Below, piece by piece: positions 1-12,703 of a stretch of 13,179 nt of DNA (the stretch's first letter is position 1; every line of letters starts with the position of its first letter). A program made the position numbers and the translations under genes. This stretch comes from Saccoglossus kowalevskii. Its lineage: Eukaryota; Hemichordata; Enteropneusta; Harrimaniidae. The stretch spans positions 353,510 through 366,688 of the forward strand of contig NW_003151762.1 in the NCBI RefSeq assembly GCF_000003605.2, written 5' to 3'. Under the pieces are notes generated by a model. That model had not been told where the DNA came from. It made no database searches and saw nothing but the letters and a program-made list of their open reading frames with translations.

Positions 1-721
1 ATGTGTACTAGTTGTGTAGAAATCCCATATGAATCTACGCAGCATGTGCATTAGTCGTATGAAAACCCCATATGAATCTACACAGTATATGTGCTAGCCA
101 TAAAAACATATGAACCTATGCAGTGTGTGTACTAGTCGTATGAAAACCCATATATGAATCCATGTATGTGAACTAGTCGTATGAACACCACATGAATCTA
201 CGTAGCATGTGTACTAGTCATATGAACCCCATATGAACCCACACAGTATGTGTAGTTGTCGTATGAACCCCCCATATATGAACCTACATAGTGTGTGTAC
301 TAGTCGTATGAACCCCGTATAAACCACCACAGTGAGTGTAGTAGTCATATGAACCCACACAATGTGTGTACTAATCGTATGAACCCCATATGATTCTACG
401 CAGCATGTGTAGAAGTCGTATGAAAACCTCATATGAATCCACATGGTATGTGTACTAGTCGTATGAACCCCTATATGAACCCACGCAGTATGTGTAGTAA
501 TCATATGAATCCCATATGAACCCACATAGTCATATGAACCCCCATAGTGTGTGTACTAGTCGTATGGACCCCATATGAACCCACACAGTATGTGTAGTAG
601 TCGTATGAACCCCATATGAGCCCACATAGTGTGTGTACTAGTCATATGAACCCCATATAAACCACCACAGTATGTGTAGTAGTCGTATGAGCCCACACAG
701 TATGTTTACTAGTCGTATTAA
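1..721. repeat. 41-bp minisatellite with 30-bp variant units
   Basis: About 18 imperfect tandem units are visible, each carrying a core like TAGTCGTATGAACC followed by CATATGAA and CCACACAGTATGTGTA. Successive core positions (54, 97, 135, 176, 217, 258, 303, 344, 374, 415, 458, 500, 529, 559, 600, 641, 682, 712) give spacings that are mostly 41 bp, with several of 29-30 bp. The short units lack about 11 bp around CCCCATATGAA. The array runs off the left window edge and stops about 85 bp before the splice acceptor of the first SLC27 exon, so it lies in an SLC27 intron. Open reading frames on the minus strand here are products of the repeat. Confidence 0.93.
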
Positions 722-806
722 TTGTCTTTGTTACAGACGTATGTCTCTGCACACACACTTTCCAGACAAAGAAATCTTTCCACTGTTTTTTTCTTCTGAC
801 TAATAG

Positions 807-1448
807 ATGGAAGGGTGAAAATGTTGCCACTACAGAGGTGTCGGAGATTGTCACATTGTTTCCCGACATCAAGGAAGCAAATGTATATGGCGTAAAGGTA
901 CCCGGTAAGTTGGTTGTGGATACAATACATACAGATTTATAATTATATATCTAATATAATTTAATGCGCATGCGCAAATTCAAAATGATAGAGTTGATTA
1001 CTTACTAGTATTCAGAGATTATGAATAGATAGATTTTTTATACTAAAGTACAAGCGTTGCAATCATATTCAGAGTATTATAAACATTAAAAATAACACAA
1101 ACCTGACAGATATTGAATATAATTACTGTATGTTTCACAGGCCAAGACGGACGAGCTGGAATGGCCGCCATAATATTAGAGGATGATCAAGTTTTCAGAT
1201 TGAAAGAGTTTTATGACTACATCACTTCCTCCCTGCCGCTGTACGCATGCCCGAGATTTTTGAGGGTGATGAAAACCCTTGAAACGACGGGTACCTACAA
1301 ATATAAGAAAGGAGACCTGGTTCGCGAAGGATTTGACCCCAATAAAGTAAAGGAGCCTATGTATTTCATCGATTTAAATGCAAACACTTATTCACCGTTA
1401 GACGAAATATCATTCGGGAAAATTGTTGCTGGTAAATCGAGGCTGTAA
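807..1448 (+). CDS. SLC27-family very-long-chain acyl-CoA synthetase / fatty acid transport protein, last two coding exons (3' partial gene)
   Basis: The gene encodes the C-terminal part of a FATP/VLACS enzyme, which activates long and very long chain fatty acids to acyl-CoA at ER, plasma or peroxisomal membranes. Exon A is 807-904 (acceptor TAATAG, donor GTAAGT) and exon B is 1141-1448 (acceptor TTTCACAG, stop TAA); the split Gly codon joins them in phase. Exon A reads [15 protein letters not shown], the family's RWKGENVxTTEV signature after the adenylation hinge, and ends VYGVKVPG. Exon B begins [10 protein letters not shown], then has [24 protein letters not shown] (the region of the conserved C-terminal lysine) and EGFDPNKVK. 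The match extends to the normal C-terminus of the family. The protein ends SRL, a PTS1-type tripeptide, as expected for SLC27A2-like members. The rest of the gene lies left of the window. The family call is firm; the exact paralogue (A2/A6 versus A1/A4) is not resolved. Confidence 0.94.
905..1140 (+). other. SLC27 intron with NRF-1-type palindrome
   Basis: This 236-bp AT-rich intron is bounded by GTAAGT and TTTCACAG. It holds the 12-bp palindrome TGCGCATGCGCA at 965-976, which is the NRF-1 binding consensus. No other feature is seen. Confidence 0.85.
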
Positions 1449-1922
1449 TCAACACCATGTCGATTCACAAAAATAGATAGCCAGAAAGATGTCAACAATG
1501 ACATTGTCAGCTTTTGGTGATTCTGTTTGTGTATTTATTGACATGTTGTGAAAGGATTGAATGCTCCCTGCTGTTGCGATGTATTCTTTCCACCCGCTGG
1601 GAAATTGTCATTATTTTTTGGGGGTGTATCAGAATAAATGAGAGAAAAACCCAAGTTGTCAGTGTACGTGTTTTAGAATATCACTTTCTTAAAATTCATG
1701 ATGAATCTGCGACGTATGTGGGGTGTAGAGAGTGTCCATACGCTTTTATTGTAGTCGCCCAATTATAGCAGTTCATATTATTGTCAGATTTGCTGTATTC
1801 TAAAAAAAACATCCATGTCAGTTTCACGTCACAGAGACCTGTCAGAATGGTGTGTTTTACTTCGACAAGGTAGATAGAAAATAAAATTTACAAATACAGT
1901 GCGTGTTGATGTGTTATTGGTG
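1449..1922 (+). terminator. SLC27 3' UTR and polyadenylation signals
   Basis: After the stop codon there are two AATAAA hexamers, at 1633-1638 and 1880-1885. Each is followed within about 20-40 bases by a GT-rich stretch (around 1655-1675, and 1899-1922 with GTGCGTGTTGATGTG), the usual downstream element for cleavage. Either could be used. The open frame at 1514-1768 lies inside this UTR and is not thought to be coding. Confidence 0.6.
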
Positions 1923-2224
1923 ATCAAATTGAAATTAAATATAGTCAGATGATGGTAGCCTATCAATCAATAACTAGTAAAGTAATCATTAACTAGGACG
2001 AGCGACGAAGGAGACATCCTTTCGACACTGATAAAATAGTACATATCTAAGTGGGTCATGGTGCGACCAGTTATGTCAATTTTTGAAGGCACTAAAATAT
2101 GTAGATGCATGTAAAGCCAGGTTTATCAGAGCCAGATTGCAGCTTCTTTGAGAGATATAAATGATATCGCGGTCACTCATTCAGTAATTTCCCCATTCAG
2201 TATTGTATATGGGCAGCTTTTTAG

Positions 2225-2300
2225 TAGTCTGGTAGTCTGGTAGTCTGGTAGTCTGGTAGTCTGGTAGTCTGGTAGTCTGGTAGTCTGGTAGTCTGGTAGT
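2225..2300. repeat. (TAGTCTGG)n microsatellite, 9.5 perfect copies
   Basis: Nine uninterrupted copies of TAGTCTGG are followed by a half copy (TAGT). All copies are identical, which implies recent expansion or slippage. The minus-strand reading YQTTRLPD repeated is an artefact of this array, because 24 bp (three units) is a multiple of three. Confidence 0.98.
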
Positions 2301-2982
2301 ATATTCATCCATATTTCCATTTCAACGTGCAAGTGTGATTTCATTTTACACAAAACAACCACTCACCAGTAATTGTTGTATACATTCTAACTGTATTCAT
2401 TAATCAGGGCCTTTAGGCAATCAGAATTGCAGCCATTTTTTTTCTTAGGGGGGGGGGAGATTATGGCGAGCAAATTAATAAATTCACGTGTTCTGGGTGG
2501 CTTACCATGGAACGCTTGAAGGTACCAATAGCTTGACTGCCGAAGCATTTTGTGTAATTCGTTAAAACCGCCACAGTCTTTAAAAACTGCGCAGTACAAT
2601 CTACGTCTAATACCACAGTCACTTGGGGTCTGAAAATCAAAATAATCAGTACTATGTTATTATTTTTTCTCATTTTCTCCATTCGCTATTACTATAATAC
2701 TATTGTAATTGTAAAATAAAAATATAAAATTAATGTCTGGGGATACATTAATAACTATTCTGTTCAACCACCAAGTGGATTTCGTTCAAAACCGTAATTT
2801 CACAAGTATTCCGACAGTTTCTACCGATATCAGTGTCGAAATCGCGTAACAGGGGTCCCTAGCATACGCCTTGTAACACCATCGGTGATTGGCTAAAAGT
2901 CAGCTGATTGCATAACGATCGGACAATCGGGAAAAATAATAAAATATAGTAATGAGTGACTGTGTCTAATATATAGTAATAT

Positions 2983-2992
2983 GTCACGTGAC
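2983..2992. promoter_or_regulatory. GTCACGTGAC E-box palindrome (CLEAR/USF type)
   Basis: An exact 10-bp palindrome centred on CACGTG matches the site known for MiT/TFE and USF bHLH-zip factors. It lies about 1 kb upstream of the orphan gene start. Function is inferred from the motif alone. Confidence 0.35.
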
Positions 2993-3815
2993 TGCTGGAC
3001 TTTGTAGAGATATAAATACAATGATTGATGGTTTCATCTGATATCACGTATGTGGAGATAACACGACCTCACCTACTTTAATAGTAAACTTTAACTGAGT
3101 GGTATTTTGCACGTCTAGACATAATATCATGGTCACTGGTCTACATTATCTGACTGATCAGTTATACAAATACTCACCGAGTTTAATATGATCTTTTGTG
3201 TAGCTTCAATGCGCCATCTATCGATACGTAATAGAAATGTTTCTTCATCTCCTTGAGCAAGTTCAAATTCAAACCTCTGGATGACTCATTCGCGAACGAA
3301 ATGGGCAAGCCACCCCTCTTAATTAAATAGAATTAATTACCATAATATATTTGTTGTTTTTTTGAAAACAAATGTGTAGGGTTTCGCCGGTGTTCCATTA
3401 CAAACAAACGATTTTTAGTCTGAAGACATTCACGGTGGTGGCGCTCTCCTGCTCGGGTGTTACTTGCAACGGATGGTAGGATTTACGTTGTACATGAAAT
3501 GAAAAACGGTACTAGACCACCTTCTCTGAAACTCTGAAAGTCTGAGTGACATATGACGATAGAGGGCGAGTACGAACGGGATACAGGCGACTCCGAAGAT
3601 AACGACAAATTCATGCTATACAATGTGAAATAAAGCCGAACGAGATCTATGTTTACACCAGGTGACCTATTAGCGTTCTTTCGATCAATGCGTTGGTTAG
3701 TTTGAATAATAACTAACAATTTCCACATATCAGCGTATTTTGAAAAAGATATAGCACTCAATCGCCGCGTCCACAAAAACGAAGTCTGCGAGAGCGCTAT
3801 GGGTGATGTTCGATA

Positions 3816-3972
3816 TGACGTCATAAAGCGCGTTCGTTCGACGCCGTAGCTTAGCGACTTTAGAACTAGCCATTGTTAGTGGGATTCCTCGTCTCCTGAC
3901 ATTTTTTGCCGATCGTTCACGTGTACACACCGCAGCAGCGCACCTTTTGTCTGTTACAGTTTCAGTATAAAA
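3816..3972 (+). promoter_or_regulatory. Putative promoter of the orphan gene: CRE, E-box, TATA-like box
   Basis: A full palindromic CRE, TGACGTCA, is at 3816-3823. An E-box, CACGTG, is at 3918-3923. TATAAAA is at 3966-3972. The stretch from about 3770 to 3960 has more CG dinucleotides than its surroundings. The TATA-like box is only 8 bases before the ATG at 3981, so a start site 25-30 bases downstream of it would miss that ATG. Either the box is not used, or a transcript starting there would rely on a later ATG. There is also an acceptor-like stretch ending CTGTTACAG at 3959, so an upstream non-coding exon cannot be excluded. Confidence 0.4.
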
Positions 3973-3980
3973 CATTTACA

Positions 3981-6440
3981 ATGGATGTCCAGTGCAGTAA
4001 AGGTAAACACTCCCTCTTACACTTTATCATTTTGTTTCAATTCTAAATATCGTCGTAAAACACAATAGTTACATCACCGGCGACATCGCCCAGAGAGTAG
4101 GCTCGTTGTTTCCCAGGACCTATTGCCAAGAGTAAGGGTATCATGGTGTTTATAGTGCACCGAAATTTTACAATTTATGCCTCTTTCTGATTGTTGCTTC
4201 TGAGCAACAAAGATCGTGGTATAAGTTGCATGCTCAAGGTTTATAGTGCATACTTTCACAACCTGCACTTGGAAATACAAGTTAGAATATTGTTACATAA
4301 GCATTGTCTTAGAAACACATTGTTATGCATTTACACACTCGTTATGTGTACCTTGGCAAAATTGCTGTTGACTAGGAGAATTGTATAGATCTATCTCAAG
4401 ATATTGTAATGAATTTGTTTTCGCGTATCTGTTGGTCGACTTGATTAACTGATTATTAGCGAATTGCTGTGTTATGTCTGTCATCGTGTAGGCCTATTTG
4501 AAGTTTTGGACGGAACTTGGCTCAGTGATTTGGAACTAATTACCAGATAACCACCGCTTTTAGACTACTCATTCTGACAGTTTATATTCATAGTTATTAA
4601 TGTAGTGAACGATTAATCAAAAGATATGACGTATTCAGTACTTAGTGTGATTGGCTTTATGATTGAAGTTTACGCCTTAGAGTCTTTTTACTGCTTTGTA
4701 ATTGGTTAGAGTTTTGAAAATGAATAAAGAGAGTTTGAGTTGGTCTTGGCGAATACTCCACGATAGACGCAGTTGAGTCGAGTCGAGTCGAGAGTCCGAG
4801 AGAGTCCAGGGGCGAGCCTTGAGGCAGTCCAGTCTTGGGCTAGTCTTGGGTCAGCCTTGCGAGAGTCTTGGGGATTTTTTCCCCAGGGCGCCGTGTCTTA
4901 TAGAGTGCTCGAAAGATCGACTAAGACGAGAGCTGAAACGTATTTCGTTGTGTGTGTCTTATTTGACTGTAAAGTATAAGTGACTTTCCCGATCCCGTAC
5001 CTCAAGGGGACGAGATATAGAGACGAGACGAGTTCCCCCCCTGACAAGTGTGGAGAACCCTGTAGAGAGAAGATTTTCCCCCTGATAATATAGTGATTTG
5101 TCTTTGAATAATAAAGACAAAATAAAATTGAAAAGTTTGCTGGAAATAATTGCTGCAAAATAAAAGTATGCACATGTTGGTATATTTACATTCGCTCGAG
5201 ATTAATATTATTTTGCTTATTTTATATTTTAAAGTGTTCCGATAACAGTGATAATCAGTGTCAGTGAACAATACAACGACGGTAGAAGTTTGCCAATGGT
5301 TACGAGTGACAATAATATATTGCCAATAGTTGTCACTTGTTACCAGTGACAGTAATAGTTTGACAGTAGTTGCCACTTTTTACTAGTGATGGTAGTAGTT
5401 TTGTCACTTTTTACTAGTGGTAGTTTTCACTTTTTTTCAAATTACTATAGTAATTTGTCACTCGTGACAGCAGTAGTCTGCCAATAGTTGTCATTTTTGC
5501 GAGTTACAATAATAGTTTGACAATAGTTATCTCTTGTTACCTGTGATAGTAGTACATTTAATAGACCATAAAATACATTTTCAGGATTGCAGATTAACAA
5601 TTTCCACATACTATATATCATTTCCTTGCTTTACTACCTCTGTTAGCAGCTACTATGAGTTTGCTGCACTGTGTGCAATTATATTGGTATAATGGTAGTG
5701 AAAAAGACGTACTCATAATTTATCAATGACTTTACCCTGCATTACAACCCATTTTTGAAAAAGATGTTTCGTATTAATTGCCATATACCTATTTATTTGT
5801 TTTAGACGCAGAACCCAGAGCTACCATGAAGTGGGAAAATGACCTTGACAATCAAGTTAACAATCATAGGAATGAGATTCCAAATATCGTAAAAACAATA
5901 ACTGTGAAGTCTGAACACAGCGTTCGATGTCGATTAGTAGCCAGACATCCCAAGATATGCCGAGAACAGTTAAACGTTAACGTAGACCGTGACATATATA
6001 TCCCAGAAGTCATAGCGACACAGTCTACAACGTCCACCCATGCTGCTAATTGTAAATGTGAACTTGAATTACATATTTCCGGGGAATCAAGAAAATGTAA
6101 ATTGTGCAAACTTGCTTTGATAAATGCGAATGAAAGGGAAAAAACGGCGATTGTGTCATCGTTGCCTGCTATGAAACGCATTGATATATGCAGAATTAAA
6201 GCCGCACCTGGGCAGGATGTTTCTGAGGATCAAAGTAAATGTAACGTTAATAAATCCAAGACGGTCTTCAATAACATTTTGCCACGAAATGAACTCGACA
6301 ACTGTCCATTATTGAGTGGAAACATTCTATCGGGAATCGCACCAATTAGACTATCACAATATATAAAGTATTTGTTTGAACAGGTACCTGGATGTTACAT
6401 GAAAGTTACGTCTGTGCTACATAATGACTGGTTTCAGTAA
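3981..6440 (+). CDS. Unrecognised Cys-rich basic protein, two exons, about 218 residues
   Basis: I do not recognise this protein. Exon 1 (3981-4002) reads MDVQCSK plus one base, with a strong initiation context (ACAATGG) and a GTAAAC donor. Exon 2 (5806-6440) follows acceptor TTTGTTTTAG; the split codon GAC restores frame, and exon 2 is then open for 210 codons to TAA. The protein is hydrophilic, rich in Asn, Lys, Arg and Cys, without signal peptide or membrane segment. The clearest motif is C90-x-C92 (NCKCELELHI) followed by C105-x2-C108 (RKCKLCKLA), a spacing that could hold one zinc ion. Further Cys are at 5, 49, 59, 136, 153, 174 and 204. The C-terminal 30 residues (RLSQYIKYLFEQVPG onward) are the most hydrophobic. 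Met15 in exon 2 (ACCATGA) is an alternative start. Support: long open exon, matched phase, promoter motifs. Against: no known homologue that I can name. Confidence 0.66.
4700..5118. repeat. GC-rich repeat-like segment, possibly LTR-derived or an internal promoter
   Basis: This stretch differs in composition from the intron around it. AATAAA is at 4723-4728, and a pentamer run of GAGTC is at 4775-4792. AGTCTTGGG-type words recur between about 4829 and 4879, and there are two C runs near 5034 and 5078. It ends in a small hairpin, GTCTTT/AAAGAC, at 5100-5118. The arrangement is reminiscent of the R-U5 part of a retrotransposon LTR, but I could not fix TG/CA ends or a target duplication. No protein of such an element is seen. 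Confidence 0.25.
5285..5555. repeat. Degenerate ~40-bp tandem repeat
   Basis: About seven diverged units share the pattern GTGACAnTAATAGTTTG, then ACAATAGTTGTCAC, then TTGTTACCA. Better-preserved units are 38-41 bp long and others are shortened to about 30 bp. It lies in the orphan gene intron, some 250 bp before exon 2. The high divergence suggests an old array. Confidence 0.7.
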
Positions 6441-6813
6441 AAGGGGAAGAATGTGTCTACTTATGAATTGTTTTTTAAAATATAATATTTATTTTGTTTT
6501 AAAGGATGTGTGTGTTTTAAGGCTTAACTGTTTTTGTCAGTTATACATATTATTAAAATCTATTTTCTAAATATTAGAATTTTACGGACGTATCACGGTG
6601 GTCACACAAAACGCTTGAATTTCAATGTATTTAAGACATGGTATAAACTTTTCCGATTATTATAGAAAGGAAATAGTAATACAACAAATTATTTATTATG
6701 TAGACCGGAGATGTGTAGAGCATTATATTTACGTTTATTTATGTATTATTATTATAATTATACTATACATTTATTATTTCTTGCAAACAAATTAAAGGAA
6801 AGAATTATTGGAT
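6441..6813 (+). terminator. Orphan gene 3' UTR
   Basis: This is AT-rich sequence after the stop codon. No canonical AATAAA is seen before the satellite; the variant signal ATTAAA occurs at 6552-6557 and 6791-6796. Which one is used, if either, cannot be told from the sequence. Confidence 0.4.
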
Positions 6814-7868
6814 AACGATTGAGTTATGAACTATACTAGTCCGACCCCTAACTCAGAATTGAGTTATCAACTATGATAATCCAACCCCTAACTCAGAATT
6901 GAGTTATCAACTATAATAATCCGACCCCTAACTCAGAATTGAGTTATGAACTATACTAATCCGACCCCTAACTCAGAATTGAGTTATCAACTATACTAAT
7001 CCGACCCCTAACTCAGAATTGAGTTATCAACTATACTAATCCGACCCCCTAACTCAGAATTGAGTTATCAACTATACTAATCCGACCCCTAACTCAGAAT
7101 TGAGTTATCAGCTATACTAATCCGACCCCTAACTCAGAATTGAGTTATTAACTATGCTAATCCGTCCCTAACGCATAATTGAGTTATCAACTATACTAAT
7201 CCGACCCCCTAACGCAGGATTGAGTTATTAACTATACTAATCCGACCCCTAACGCAGAAATGAGTTATCAACTATACTAATCCGACCCTCTAACGCAGAA
7301 TTGAGTTATCAACTGTACTAATCCGACCCCTAACTCGGAATTGAGTTATCAATTATACTAATCCGACCCCTAACTCAGAATTGAGTTATCAACTATAATA
7401 ATCCGACCCCTAACTCAGAATTCAGTTATCAGCTATAATAATCTGACCCCTAAATCAGAATTCAGTTATCAACTATACTAATCCGACCCCTAACTCAGAA
7501 TTGAGTTATCAACTATACTAATTCGACCCCTAACTTAGAATTGAGTTATCAACTATACTAATCCGACGCCCTAACGCAGAATTGAGTTATCAACTATACT
7601 AATCCGACCTCTAACTCAGAATTGAGTTATCAACTGTACTAATCTGACCCCTAACTCAGAATTGAGTTATCAACTGTACTAATCCGACCCCCTAACACAG
7701 AATTGAGTTATCAACTATACTAATACGACCCCCTAACACAGAATTGAGTTATCAACTATACTAATACGACCCCCTAACACAGAATTGAGTTATCAGCCAT
7801 ACTAATCCGACCCATAACGCAGAATTCAGTTATCAACTATATTAAATCGACATCCAAACTCAGAATTG
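6814..7868. repeat. 40-bp satellite array, about 26 units, with an internal palindrome
   Basis: The core GAGTTAT recurs at 6821, 6861, 6901, 6941, 6981, 7021, 7062, 7102, 7142, 7181, 7222 and so on to 7827, with a period of 39-41 bp. The unit reads AATTGAGTTATCAACTATAC, then TAATCCGACCCCTAACTCAG. The unit junction forms TAACTCA-GAAT-TGAGTTA, a perfect 7-bp inverted repeat with a 4-nt loop. It is intact at about 12 of 25 junctions; others carry CGCAG, CACAG or TTCAG variants that break one pair. One-base length changes come from runs of four or five C. The last unit decays into AT-rich sequence. The array lies between the orphan gene 3' end and the SDR promoter. Confidence 0.97.
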
Positions 7869-8258
7869 AAAAATTGAAAATTATGATATATAACTAAGAA
7901 ACTAAATTAAACAATTAAATGTGAAAAAATAAATAAAAACAAATATTTGGGAATAATGTATACACATTCTTTATTTCGAGAAGAAATTTGAATTCTTGTT
8001 ACTACTGTTACTACTACTAAGGAATTTAATTTCGCATTATAGACCAAACAAGTTTTCAAACCAGCTTCATCGTGACAAATATTTCCAGCCACAATGGATT
8101 CGCATATAGTCAATTCAAATAAAACAAAACATTGCCTCATTCAATTTGCATTGTCTCCCCCGAGTTCAAGTTAGCAAATGCTCCACTCCTAAGTTAACCT
8201 TTCAACTCTCATGACCTTGTCAGTCTATTCCTACACCGTGAGTGTGAACAGATATAAG
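7869..8258 (+). promoter_or_regulatory. Upstream region of the SDR gene
   Basis: There are 390 bases of AT-rich sequence between the satellite and the SDR start codon. TGACCTTG at 8212-8219 is the complement of CAAGGTCA, the half-site used by ERR and SF-1 type nuclear receptors. No TATA box is seen at a suitable distance. The minus-strand open frame at 7907-8140 has no recognisable content. Confidence 0.3.

Positions 8259-12703
<4,445 letters not shown>

Larger units (their letters stand above)
1923..3800. other. Intergenic region between the SLC27 and orphan genes
   Basis: No exon with recognisable protein content was found on either strand. It contains the TAGTCTGG microsatellite, a run of ten G at 2448-2457, an AP-1 consensus TGACTCA at 3282-3288, and the palindrome GTCACGTGAC at 2983-2992. 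The minus-strand open frames here have low-information translations and no splice or start context that suggests a gene. Confidence 0.6.
4003..5805 (+). other. Intron of the orphan gene
   Basis: This 1803-bp intron has a GTAAAC donor and a TTTTAG acceptor. It is AT-rich except for the G-rich, repeat-like segment at about 4740-5090, and it contains the degenerate 40-bp repeat at about 5285-5555. The small open frames within it on both strands look like chance frames. Confidence 0.6.

Noticed and set aside
214-525. Minus-strand open frame with His/Thr/Val-rich repeats
   Set aside because: It is produced by the 41-bp minisatellite; the residues simply follow the repeat and no gene structure supports it.
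642-930. Two minus-strand open frames over the first SLC27 exon
   Set aside because: They are shadows of the plus-strand exon and the repeat beside it; the plus strand shows clear family motifs.
2177-2362. Minus-strand frame with repeated YQTTRLPD
   Set aside because: It is read from the 8-bp microsatellite; three units make 24 bp and stay in frame by arithmetic.
3211-3571. Inverted match GCGCCATCTATCG (3211) versus CGATAGAGGGCGA (3559) as possible transposon ends
   Set aside because: There are several mismatches, no target duplication, and the word is common in animal genomes.
3483-3975. Minus-strand open frames upstream of the orphan gene
   Set aside because: The translations show no recognisable domain and overlap the likely promoter of the plus-strand gene.
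4502-4540. TGGCTCAGTGATTTGG resembling a tRNA A box
   Set aside because: No B box or tRNA fold follows at the right distance.
4773-4979. Plus-strand open frame in the GC-rich intron segment
   Set aside because: Its Ser/Arg/Glu-rich start comes from the GAGTC run; it is short and has no splice continuity with the orphan gene.
6814-7868. Satellite array considered as a CRISPR array
   Set aside because: Units are contiguous and fully repetitive with no unique spacers, and the setting is clearly eukaryotic.
6814-7868. Satellite considered as interstitial telomere
   Set aside because: CCCTAA occurs once per 40-bp unit rather than in tandem, and flanking bases do not extend the telomere motif.
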